Positions 45,873-53,901 of a DNA stretch of 64,000 bases are shown piece by piece. The stretch is from Shewanella halotolerans (GTDB taxonomy: Bacteria; Pseudomonadota; Gammaproteobacteria; Enterobacterales; Shewanellaceae). The notes under the pieces were generated by a model that was given only the letters and a program-made list of their open reading frames with translations, ran no database searches and was not told the origin of the DNA. The stretch lies in the NCBI RefSeq assembly GCF_019457535.1, contig NZ_CP080417.1, positions 1,178,001 through 1,242,000 on the forward strand, read 5' to 3'. The translations under genes were made by a program, and so were the position numbers. How positions within the stretch are numbered: the stretch's first letter is position 1; each line of letters opens with the position of its first letter.

Positions 45873-46490
45873 ATGTCTGATAAGTTCACCACAATTGAAC
45901 AGCACGCCAGCTACGGCGTTGGCCGCCAATTAGGCGAGCAACTCGCAGCTAACTCATTCGAAGGTATCGATATTTCAGCTGTTCAGGTTGGTCTGTCAGA
46001 TGCGTTTGAAGGAAAAGAGAGTGCTGTCTCTATGCAAGATCTTCAAACTGCATTCACTGAGATTAGTCAGCGTATTCAAAAGGTTCAGGAAGAAGCTGCC
46101 GCGGCTGCATCGGCCGAAGGCGAAGCTTTCCTGGCTGAAAACCAAAAGCGTGACGGCGTTGTGACCCTGGAGTCTGGTCTGCAATACGAGATCATCACCG
46201 AAGGTTCAGGCGACAAGCCAAGCTATGATTCGACTGTGCGTACTCACTACCATGGTACTTTCATCAGCGGCGACGTATTCGACAGTTCAGTACTGCGCGA
46301 CCAGCCTGCCGAGTTCCCAGTCTCTGGCGTGATCGCCGGTTGGACCGAGGCACTACAACTTATGCCTGTTGGTTCTAAGTGGAAGTTGTATGTACCGCAT
46401 CACCTGGCCTATGGCGAGCGTGGCGCAGGTGCCTCAATTCCTCCTTATTCGGCACTCGTGTTCGAAGTGGAATTGCTCGACATTATCTAA
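45873..46490 (+). CDS. fklB: FKBP-type peptidyl-prolyl isomerase (FKBP22)
   Basis: This is a 205-residue prolyl isomerase of the FKBP22 type. An N-terminal helical dimerisation domain spans residues 1-90 (YGVGRQLGEQL, VQVGLSDAFEGKES). The FKBP domain follows (GTFISGDVFDSS, VIAGWTEALQLMPVGSKWKLYVP, LAYGERGAGASIPPYSALVFEVELLDI) with the usual aromatic pocket residues. It matches the 205-residue FKBP22 known from a cold-adapted Shewanella. It is monocistronic, with its own terminator. Confidence 0.95.
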   Translation: MSDKFTTIEQHASYGVGRQLGEQLAANSFEGIDISAVQVGLSDAFEGKESAVSMQDLQTAFTEISQRIQKVQEEAAAAASAEGEAFLAENQKRDGVVTLESGLQYEIITEGSGDKPSYDSTVRTHYHGTFISGDVFDSSVLRDQPAEFPVSGVIAGWTEALQLMPVGSKWKLYVPHHLAYGERGAGASIPPYSALVFEVELLDII

Positions 46491-46498
46491 TCGAAATA

Positions 46499-46526
46499 GC
46501 CTAAGCGTTTGCTTAGGCTTTTTTTT
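46499..46526 (+). terminator. Terminator of fklB
   Basis: GCCTAAGC and GCTTAGGC pair around GTTT, followed by a long T-run. Confidence 0.92.
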
Positions 46527-46586
46527 GAAATGATTTGGCGTTAGCCTTGTGCTCAAATAACCGCAGCAAATGTTTAGGAGAATTAG

Positions 46587-47402
46587 ATGACAGAGCAAGT
46601 AAGAGTGGCGATAACCGGTGGCAGTGGTCGCATGGGCCGAACTCTTATTGAATCGGCAAAACTCAGCAGCAACATCTATTTAGGTGCGGCGGTTGAGCGT
46701 GCGGGTTCCACATTGATAGGTGTCGATGCGGGCGAACTCGCCGGTGTGGGCGCGATGAATGTTGCCATCACTGATTCGCTGGACAATGCCGTAGACGATT
46801 TCGATATCCTGATCGACTTTACCTCGCCCGAGGCCAGTGTGGTGCATACCGACTGGTGTTCTCGTAACGGTAAGGCGATCGTCATCGGCACCACAGGTTT
46901 CAATCATGCCCAGAAAGAGCAGATTGCCGCCTACGCCGAGAACACGCCTATCGTGATGGCGCCTAACATGTCTGTGGGGGTCAACCTGATGTGGCGCTTG
47001 CTGGAGCTGGCCGCCGAGGTGATGGGCGACTACACAGATATCGAGATCATCGAGGGTCACCACAGACATAAGAAAGATGCGCCGTCGGGCACTGCACTTA
47101 AGATGGGCGAGGTGATCGCCGAAGTCTTGGGGCGCGACCTGGAAAAATGCGCCGTCTATGGCCGTGAGGGGATCACCGAAGAGCGTAGCCGTGAGACCAT
47201 AGGCTTCTCTACCATTCGCGCCGGTGATTTGGTGGGTGAGCACACCGCCATGTTTGCCGATATCGGTGAACGTCTGGAGATCACCCATAAAGCCTCGAGT
47301 CGTATGACCTTTGCCAACGGTGCCATGCGCGCCGCATTTTGGCTGGGCGATCAGGGCCCCGGATTATACGACATGCAACAGGTCTTGGGCCTGAAGGATT
47401 AG
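46587..47402 (+). CDS. dapB: 4-hydroxy-tetrahydrodipicolinate reductase
   Basis: This NAD(P)H-dependent enzyme of the lysine/diaminopimelate pathway has 271 residues. The nucleotide-binding motif is VAITGGSGRMGRTLIE near residue 7. The family signature EGHHRHKKDAPSGTALKMGE (about 156-175) carries the catalytic histidine and lysine. FADIGERLEITHKASSRMTFANGA is near the end. TTAGGAG precedes the ATG. It is followed by a terminator, so it is separate from carAB. Confidence 0.96.
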   Translation: MTEQVRVAITGGSGRMGRTLIESAKLSSNIYLGAAVERAGSTLIGVDAGELAGVGAMNVAITDSLDNAVDDFDILIDFTSPEASVVHTDWCSRNGKAIVIGTTGFNHAQKEQIAAYAENTPIVMAPNMSVGVNLMWRLLELAAEVMGDYTDIEIIEGHHRHKKDAPSGTALKMGEVIAEVLGRDLEKCAVYGREGITEERSRETIGFSTIRAGDLVGEHTAMFADIGERLEITHKASSRMTFANGAMRAAFWLGDQGPGLYDMQQVLGLKD

Positions 47403-47408
47403 TATTTA

Positions 47409-47438
47409 AAAAAAACGCCAATTTGGCGTTTTTTTTTG
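47409..47438. terminator. Terminator of dapB
   Basis: AAAACGCCA and TGGCGTTTT pair around ATT within A and T runs. The structure would work in both directions. Confidence 0.88.
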
Positions 47439-47589
47439 AAAGAAAGTACCGCTTATCTATAGACGAACTTCACAATTACCTATAAAATTGTCGGAATTTG
47501 TCAAAATTTCGTATTTAAGCGGAAGTTGGTATTTTAAAAGCAAAATAAAACCTTATTATTCAATGGCTTGGCTCTTTTCGGAGGTCGCG

Positions 47590-48735
47590 TTGACAAAGTC
47601 TGCCTTACTCGTACTCGAAGATGGAACCGTATTCTCTGGCACTGCAATCGGTGCTGATGGACTCGCAGTTGGTGAAGTGGTATTTAACACTTCCATGACG
47701 GGTTACCAAGAGATCCTCACGGATCCTTCCTATTCTCGTCAAATTGTTACTCTAACCTACCCGCACATTGGTAACACTGGTACCAATAGTGAAGATACCG
47801 AATCTGAAGCCGTCCATGCATGTGGTCTGATCATCCGCGATCTACCGCTACTGGCGAGCAACTTCAGAAATCAGCAATCCCTCAGCGATTACCTAAAAAG
47901 CAACAATGTTGTAGGCATTGCCGATATCGACACACGTAAACTAACACGTATCCTCAGGGAAAAAGGGGCACAAGCGGGTGCCATCTTAGTGGGTGACATG
48001 GATGAAGCTAAGGCGCTGGCGGCTGCCAAGGCGTTCCCTGGCTTGAAAGGCATGGACTTGGCCAAAGAAGTGACCACGCAGAAGCAATACCAATGGCGTA
48101 GCGGTAGCTGGCGTCTGGTGGGCGGCCTGCCGAGTGACACCCCTGAGTCAGAACTGAAATACAAGGTCGTGGCCTACGACTACGGCGTTAAGCGCAACAT
48201 CCTGCGTATGCTGGTTGACCGCGGCTGCGATGTGACCGTAGTACCGGCGCAAACCCCTGCTGCTGAAGTGCTGGCGATGAATCCAGATGGCATCTTCCTG
48301 TCAAACGGCCCTGGCGACCCAGAGCCATGTGACTACGCCATCGAAGCGATTCAGGCTTTCCTCAAGACTGACATACCACTCTTTGGTATCTGCCTTGGCC
48401 ATCAGCTGTTGGCACTGGCCTCAGGCGCTAAGACACTGAAGATGAAGTTTGGTCACCATGGTGCCAACCACCCGGTGAGCAACCTGGAGAAGGGCAACGT
48501 GATGATCACCAGCCAGAACCATGGTTTTGCTGCCGATGAGACCAGCCTGCCGGCCAACGTTAAGGTGACCCATAAGTCGCTGTTTGATGGCTCGTTGCAG
48601 GGTATTCACCTGACCGACAAGCCAGCGTTCAGCTTCCAGGGCCACCCTGAGGCAAGCCCGGGTCCGCACGACGCCGCGCCGCTGTTCGATCACTTTATCG
48701 AGTTGATCGAAGAATATCGTCATAACGCCAAGTAG
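47590..48735 (+). CDS. carA: Carbamoyl-phosphate synthase, small (glutaminase) subunit
   Basis: This subunit supplies ammonia from glutamine for carbamoyl phosphate (arginine and pyrimidine synthesis). I chose the TTG at 47590 (TKSALLVLEDGTVFSGTAIG): GGAGG lies five bases upstream, and the resulting 381 residues matches E. coli CarA (382). The longer ORF adds an unrelated tail. The N-terminal CarA domain is followed by the class I amidotransferase domain, with nucleophile Cys268 in FGICLGHQ and the His/Glu pair in FQGHPEASPGPHDA. carB follows after 20 bases. Confidence 0.96.
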   Translation: MTKSALLVLEDGTVFSGTAIGADGLAVGEVVFNTSMTGYQEILTDPSYSRQIVTLTYPHIGNTGTNSEDTESEAVHACGLIIRDLPLLASNFRNQQSLSDYLKSNNVVGIADIDTRKLTRILREKGAQAGAILVGDMDEAKALAAAKAFPGLKGMDLAKEVTTQKQYQWRSGSWRLVGGLPSDTPESELKYKVVAYDYGVKRNILRMLVDRGCDVTVVPAQTPAAEVLAMNPDGIFLSNGPGDPEPCDYAIEAIQAFLKTDIPLFGICLGHQLLALASGAKTLKMKFGHHGANHPVSNLEKGNVMITSQNHGFAADETSLPANVKVTHKSLFDGSLQGIHLTDKPAFSFQGHPEASPGPHDAAPLFDHFIELIEEYRHNAK

Positions 48736-48755
48736 TCCGGGAGAAAGTTTCAGCA

Positions 48756-51700
48756 ATGCCAAAACGTACAGACATAAAAAGTATTCTCATCCTGGGGGCC
48801 GGCCCGATTGTTATCGGTCAGGCATGTGAGTTCGACTACTCGGGTGCCCAGGCGTGTAAGGCGCTTCGTGAAGAGGGTTACCGGGTTATTCTGGTGAACT
48901 CTAATCCAGCGACCATCATGACAGACCCAGAGATGGCCGATGCCACTTACATCGAGCCTATCCACTGGGAAGTGGTGCGCAACATCATCGCTAAGGAACG
49001 TCCCGATGCGATTCTACCGACCATGGGCGGTCAGACGGCACTGAACTGTGCCCTGCGCCTCGAGGCAGAAGGTGTGCTGGCCGAATTTAACGTCGACATG
49101 ATCGGCGCGACCGCCGATGCCATCGACAAGGCCGAAGACCGTAGCCGTTTCGATGCGGCGATGAAGAAGATTGGTCTCGAGTGTCCTCGCGCCGGTATCG
49201 CCCGCAGCATGGAAGATGCCTACGAGGTACTCGAACAGGTTGGTTTCCCTTGTATTATCCGTCCATCATTCACCATGGGTGGCTCGGGTGGTGGTATCGC
49301 CTACAACAAGGAGGAGTTCGAGGAGATCTGTTCTCAGGGGCTCGAGCTGTCACCGACCAACGAACTGCTGATCGATGAGTCGCTCATCGGTTGGAAAGAA
49401 TATGAGATGGAAGTGGTTCGTGACCGCAACGATAACAGTATCATCGTCTGCTCTATCGAAAACTTCGATCCTATGGGCGTGCACACCGGTGACTCAATCA
49501 CAGTCGCACCGGCGCAGACCCTGACCGACAAAGAATATCAGCTGATGCGTAACGCATCACTGGCGGTTCTGCGTGAGATTGGCGTAGAAACCGGTGGTTC
49601 AAACGTTCAGTTCGGCATCAACCCGAAAGATGGCCGTATGGTGATCATCGAGATGAATCCGCGTGTATCGCGTTCATCTGCCCTGGCATCGAAAGCGACA
49701 GGTTTCCCTATCGCCAAGATCGCCGCTAAGCTGGCGGTGGGCTTCACCCTGGATGAGCTGAGCAACGACATCACTGGCGGTGCAACGCCAGCCTCGTTTG
49801 AGCCTGCCATCGACTACGTGGTTACCAAGGTGCCACGCTTCAACTTCGAGAAATTTGCCGGTGCAAATGACCGTCTGACCACTCAGATGAAGTCTGTGGG
49901 TGAGGTGATGGCGATCGGTCGTACCTTCCAAGAGTCGCTGCAAAAAGCACTGCGCGGCCTCGAGGTAGGCGTTAATGGCCTGGATCCTATCGTCGATGTC
50001 GAAGATAACGATGCCCTGTCGCGCATTCGCCACGAGCTGAAAGAGCCGGGCGCCGAGCGTATCTGGTATATCGCCGATGCTTTCCGCGCCGGTCTGAGCA
50101 TGGATGCCATCTTCAAGCTGACCAATATCGACCCTTGGTTCCTGGTGCAGATTGAAGAGCTGCTATCACTTGAGAACCAAGTGAAAGAAGCTGGCATGGC
50201 TAGCATGGACAAAGATTTCCTTTACAAGCTCAAGCGTAAAGGTTTCTCCGATGCGCGTCTGGCGGCCCTGATGGGTGTTAGCGAGTCTGAGATGCGTAAG
50301 CTGCGTTACCGTTACGAAGTGTACCCAGTGTACAAGCGCGTTGATACCTGCGCCGCCGAGTTCTCAACCGATACCGCCTACATGTACTCGACCTATGAGG
50401 AAGAGTGTGAGGCTAACCCATCTAACCGCGACAAGATTATGGTGCTGGGTGGTGGTCCTAACCGTATCGGCCAGGGTATCGAATTCGATTACTGCTGTGT
50501 GCACGCGGCGCTTGCCCTGCGTGAAGATGGTTACGAGACCATCATGGTCAACTGTAACCCAGAGACAGTCTCTACCGACTACGATACCTCTGACAGACTC
50601 TATTTCGAATCTGTGACCCTGGAAGATGTGCTGGAGATCGTCCGCATCGAGCAGCCTAAAGGGGTTATCGTACAGTACGGTGGTCAGACACCGCTGAAAC
50701 TGGCTCGTGACCTGGAAGCCGCCGGTGTGCCAATTATTGGTACCAGCCCGGATGCCATTGACCGCGCCGAAGACCGTGAGCGTTTCCAGCAGGCGATTCA
50801 ACGCCTGGAGATGAAGCAGCCGGAAAACGATACCGTCACTACGGTAGAGGGCGCAGTGATCGCCGCCGAGCGTATCGGGTACCCGCTAGTGGTACGTCCA
50901 TCCTACGTACTGGGTGGCCGCGCGATGGAGATCGTTTACGACGAGCAAGACCTGCGTCGTTACTTCAACGAAGCGGTTAGCGTCTCTAACGCCTCACCAG
51001 TATTGCTGGACCGCTTCCTCGACAACGCCACCGAGGTGGATATCGATGCGGTATGTGACGGCACGACCGTAGTGGTTGGCGCCATCATGGAGCATATCGA
51101 GCAGGCGGGTGTTCACTCGGGTGACTCGGGGTGTTCGCTGCCACCATACACACTGAGCCAGGAGATCCAGGATCAGATGCGCGAACAGGTGCGTAAACTG
51201 GCGATGGAACTCGGCGTTGTGGGTCTGATGAACGTGCAGTTCGCGGTACAAGACAACACCATCTACATGATCGAGGTTAACCCGCGTGCGGCCCGTACCG
51301 TACCATTCGTCTCTAAGGCGACGGGTGTTCCTCTTGCTAAGATAGCCGCGCGCGTCATGGCCGGTCAGAGTCTGGAAGAGCAGGGCTTTACCAAAGAGGT
51401 GATCCCACCTTTCTACTCGGTGAAAGAAGTGGTGCTGCCGTTCAACAAGTTCCCGGGTGTTGACCCGCTACTTGGCCCTGAGATGCGCTCTACTGGTGAG
51501 GTCATGGGCGTGGGTGCTACCTTCGCCGAGGCTTACGCCAAGGCTGAGCTGGGTGCGACCTCTGAGGTGCCTAAGTCGGGCCGTGCGCTGCTCTCTGTAC
51601 GTAACAGCGATAAGAAGCGTGTTGCCGACTTGGCCGCCAAGCTGATTGAGCTGGGCTATGAGATCGATGCCACCCACGGCACAGCAGTCGTGCTGGGCGA

Positions 51701-51977
51701 GGCGGGTATCAATCCTCGTCTGGTGAACAAGGTACACGAAGGTCGTCCGCACATTCTTGACCGTATCAAGAACGATGAGTACACCTATATCGTGAACACT
51801 ACCGAAGGCCGTCAGGCGATCGAAGACTCACGTCAGCTACGTCGTGGCGCGCTGCGTTACAAGGTGAACTACACCACGACCTTGAACGCCGCTTTTGCGA
51901 CCTGTATGGCGCACTCTGCCGACAGTCGCACCAATGTTACCTCAGTGCAGGAGCTGCACCAGCGCATTAAAGGCTAA
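48756..51977 (+). CDS. carB: Carbamoyl-phosphate synthase, large subunit
   Basis: This 1073-residue synthetase makes carbamoyl phosphate from bicarbonate, ATP and ammonia. It has two homologous ATP-grasp halves. The first begins KSILILGAGPIVIGQACEFDYSG, with IRPSFTMGGSGGG near 170. The second begins IMVLGGGPNRIGQGIEFDYC near 555, with RPSYVLGGRAMEIV near 715. The C-terminal regulatory MGS-like domain follows from about residue 935. GGGAGAAAG precedes the ATG. It forms the carAB operon and ends at a strong terminator. Confidence 0.98.
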   Translation: MPKRTDIKSILILGAGPIVIGQACEFDYSGAQACKALREEGYRVILVNSNPATIMTDPEMADATYIEPIHWEVVRNIIAKERPDAILPTMGGQTALNCALRLEAEGVLAEFNVDMIGATADAIDKAEDRSRFDAAMKKIGLECPRAGIARSMEDAYEVLEQVGFPCIIRPSFTMGGSGGGIAYNKEEFEEICSQGLELSPTNELLIDESLIGWKEYEMEVVRDRNDNSIIVCSIENFDPMGVHTGDSITVAPAQTLTDKEYQLMRNASLAVLREIGVETGGSNVQFGINPKDGRMVIIEMNPRVSRSSALASKATGFPIAKIAAKLAVGFTLDELSNDITGGATPASFEPAIDYVVTKVPRFNFEKFAGANDRLTTQMKSVGEVMAIGRTFQESLQKALRGLEVGVNGLDPIVDVEDNDALSRIRHELKEPGAERIWYIADAFRAGLSMDAIFKLTNIDPWFLVQIEELLSLENQVKEAGMASMDKDFLYKLKRKGFSDARLAALMGVSESEMRKLRYRYEVYPVYKRVDTCAAEFSTDTAYMYSTYEEECEANPSNRDKIMVLGGGPNRIGQGIEFDYCCVHAALALREDGYETIMVNCNPETVSTDYDTSDRLYFESVTLEDVLEIVRIEQPKGVIVQYGGQTPLKLARDLEAAGVPIIGTSPDAIDRAEDRERFQQAIQRLEMKQPENDTVTTVEGAVIAAERIGYPLVVRPSYVLGGRAMEIVYDEQDLRRYFNEAVSVSNASPVLLDRFLDNATEVDIDAVCDGTTVVVGAIMEHIEQAGVHSGDSGCSLPPYTLSQEIQDQMREQVRKLAMELGVVGLMNVQFAVQDNTIYMIEVNPRAARTVPFVSKATGVPLAKIAARVMAGQSLEEQGFTKEVIPPFYSVKEVVLPFNKFPGVDPLLGPEMRSTGEVMGVGATFAEAYAKAELGATSEVPKSGRALLSVRNSDKKRVADLAAKLIELGYEIDATHGTAVVLGEAGINPRLVNKVHEGRPHILDRIKNDEYTYIVNTTEGRQAIEDSRQLRRGALRYKVNYTTTLNAAFATCMAHSADSRTNVTSVQELHQRIKG

Positions 51978-51989
51978 GGGTTAACCCTT

Positions 51990-52020
51990 ACGAAAAGGCC
52001 GCGCAAGCGGCCTTTTTTAT
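51990..52020 (+). terminator. Terminator of carAB
   Basis: AAAAGGCCGC and GCGGCCTTTT pair around GCAA, followed by TT. Between here and 52273 I see only the presumed greA promoter region. Confidence 0.9.
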
Positions 52021-52273
52021 GGGCATTCAATTGGTTGAAATAGATATAACAAGGCAATCTCGATACTGGGCTAATGGCACCATCTTGCTTGCCTTGCGCG
52101 CGCCATGGAACACACAGTTCTGAGGGCGCGCTAACAAACTCTTGGGGATCCGATAGCTTCTCTATGCATCAGGGTATAGAATAGATGGATTCCAAGCGTT
52201 CTTTATTCCTGGTCAGTGGCCCAAGTGGTCAGGCTGACTAGGCTGCTTTTGTTTTGAGGAGACGAGTGTTCCT

Positions 52274-52750
52274 ATGAATAAGGTTCCAATGACAGTTGTT
52301 GGTGCAAATCAACTGCGTGAAGAGTTAGATTTTTTGAAGTTTGAGAAGCGTCCAAAAATTGCCGAGGCCATTGGGATTGCGCGTGAACTGGGCGATCTGA
52401 AAGAGAACGCCGAATACCACGCTGCCCGCGAAGAGCAGGGGTTGTGTGAGGCCCGCGTGCGCGATATCGAAGGCAAGCTGTCTCACGCGCAGATCATCGA
52501 CGTGACCAAGATGGAAAACACAGGCCGGGTGATTTTCGGCACCACGGTAACCATTTTGAATCTGGATACCGAAGAGGAATTTACCTACCGTATCGTGGGT
52601 GAAGATGAAGCCGATATTAAGGCGAACCTTATTTCTGTGACCTCGCCGATCGCTCGCGGCCTGGTGGGTAAATCGGAAGGGGATGAAGTCTCTATTCAGA
52701 CCCCGGGTGGTATGACAGATTATGAGATCACTGCGGTAGAGTATATCTAA
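52274..52750 (+). CDS. greA: Transcription elongation factor GreA
   Basis: GreA rescues backtracked RNA polymerase by stimulating transcript cleavage. Its 158 residues fit the family. The N-terminal coiled coil has the catalytic acidic tip in IAREL-GDLKENAEYHAAREEQG (about residues 36-55). The C-terminal FKBP-like domain contains GRVIFGTTVTI, YRIVGEDEAD and SPIARGLVGKSEGDEV. GAGGAG lies 12 bases before the ATG. It is transcribed alone and shares a bidirectional terminator with yhbY. Confidence 0.97.
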   Translation: MNKVPMTVVGANQLREELDFLKFEKRPKIAEAIGIARELGDLKENAEYHAAREEQGLCEARVRDIEGKLSHAQIIDVTKMENTGRVIFGTTVTILNLDTEEEFTYRIVGEDEADIKANLISVTSPIARGLVGKSEGDEVSIQTPGGMTDYEITAVEYI

Positions 52751-52767
52751 ACTGATTTATGCTCGAT

Positions 52768-52817
52768 TCATGCCCACAAAAAAGCCGCTATCGATAGCGG
52801 CTTTTTTGTGGGCATGA
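52768..52817. terminator. Perfect 50-bp palindromic bidirectional terminator (greA/yhbY)
   Basis: Bases 52768-52792 are the exact reverse complement of 52793-52817. The core GCCGCTATC/GATAGCGGC is flanked by six A on one side and six T on the other, so it ends transcription from both convergent genes. Confidence 0.93.
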
Positions 52818-52826
52818 GTCCAGGAG

Positions 52827-53126
52827 TTATTTAGCTCTTGGTACGGCAATCTTCATCTCTGGAGATTGACGGAATAGGACCAATACGTGACCGATAAGCT
52901 GAACCTTTTCAGCTTGAGTTTCGCGTACAATGGCGTCAACGACTGCATTTTTTAGCTCTCTGTCTCCAGAGGCAACTTTCACTTTGATTAATTCATGATG
53001 AGAGAGTGCATTATCAATTTCAGCCAGTACACCTTCAGTCAGGCCATTGGCACCAAGCTGCACAACAGGCTTGAGGTTATGCGCTAAGCCTTTTAGATGC
53101 TGTTTTTGTTTGGTTGTTAAGTTCAT
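52827..53126 (-). CDS. yhbY: YhbY/CRM-domain ribosome-assembly RNA-binding protein
   Basis: This small RNA-binding protein associates with the 50S precursor. From the ATG at 53126 (NLTTKQKQHLKGLAHNLKPVVQLGANGLTEGVLAEI) it has 99 residues and aligns end to end with E. coli YhbY. Three extra residues in the longer frame are not conserved. The CRM fold signature (GxxG-type loop GANG, ELIKVKV, VQLIGHVLVLFR) is intact. It diverges from rlmE, the usual arrangement in gammaproteobacteria. Confidence 0.95.
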   Translation of the reverse strand: MNLTTKQKQHLKGLAHNLKPVVQLGANGLTEGVLAEIDNALSHHELIKVKVASGDRELKNAVVDAIVRETQAEKVQLIGHVLVLFRQSPEMKIAVPRAK

Positions 53127-53217
53127 TTCTACCAACTTTATGCTGAGTTACTGTTGAAAAACCGCTATTCTACCCTCATATAGCCTTTGTGTAACTCATA
53201 TTTGTTGCGGATTTTAA

Positions 53218-53847
53218 ATGTCAGGTAAAAAACGAACAGCCAGTTCCACCCGTTGGATGCAGGAACATTTCGATGATCATTATGTTAAGTTGTCGCAGAA
53301 ACGGGGATTGCGTTCGCGCGCTGCGTTTAAAATAGAAGAGATACAACAAAAGGATAAGCTGATCCGCCCCGGCATGACAGTGGTGGATCTCGGGGCTGCT
53401 CCAGGGGGCTGGTCGCAGATCGCCGTCAAGCTGGCGGGAGAGACAGGTAAGGTTATCGCCTGCGATATTCTGCCTATGGACCCAATTGTCGGTGTCGATT
53501 TCCTGCAAGGCGATTTTCGTGAAGAGAAGGTGCTTAACGCCTTACTCGAGCGCGTAGGCGATGCTAAAGTCGATGTTGTATTGTCGGATATGGCACCTAA
53601 TATGAGTGGTACGGGCGGCGTAGATCAGCCGCGCGCCATGTATTTGGTGGAGCTGGCACTGGATATGTGTCATCAGGTGTTGGCACCAAATGGTAGTTTT
53701 GCTGTCAAAGTCTTTCAGGGGGAGGGCTTTGATGAGTATATGAAGGCGGTGAGAGAGGCATTTACCACCGTTAAAACACGTAAGCCAGACTCGTCGCGAC
53801 CGCGTTCGCGTGAAGTCTATCTTGTGGCGACAGGTTACAAGTTGTAG
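53218..53847 (+). CDS. rlmE: 23S rRNA 2'-O-ribose methyltransferase RlmE (FtsJ/RrmJ)
   Basis: This enzyme methylates U2552 of 23S rRNA using S-adenosylmethionine. Its 209 residues match E. coli. It has the SAM-binding VVDLGAAPGGWSQIAVKLAG near residue 57 and catalytic lysines and acids in RSRAAFKIEEI, VVLSDMAPNMSG, FAVKVFQGEGFDEY and SREVYLVATG (the K-D-K-E tetrad). It is usually heat-inducible and cotranscribed with ftsH, which begins 54 bases downstream here. Confidence 0.96.
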   Translation: MSGKKRTASSTRWMQEHFDDHYVKLSQKRGLRSRAAFKIEEIQQKDKLIRPGMTVVDLGAAPGGWSQIAVKLAGETGKVIACDILPMDPIVGVDFLQGDFREEKVLNALLERVGDAKVDVVLSDMAPNMSGTGGVDQPRAMYLVELALDMCHQVLAPNGSFAVKVFQGEGFDEYMKAVREAFTTVKTRKPDSSRPRSREVYLVATGYKL

Positions 53848-53901
53848 TAACCTAACGTCAGTAACCGCAAGACTGTATGAGGTCTAGTAATTTTGAGTGA
53901 T

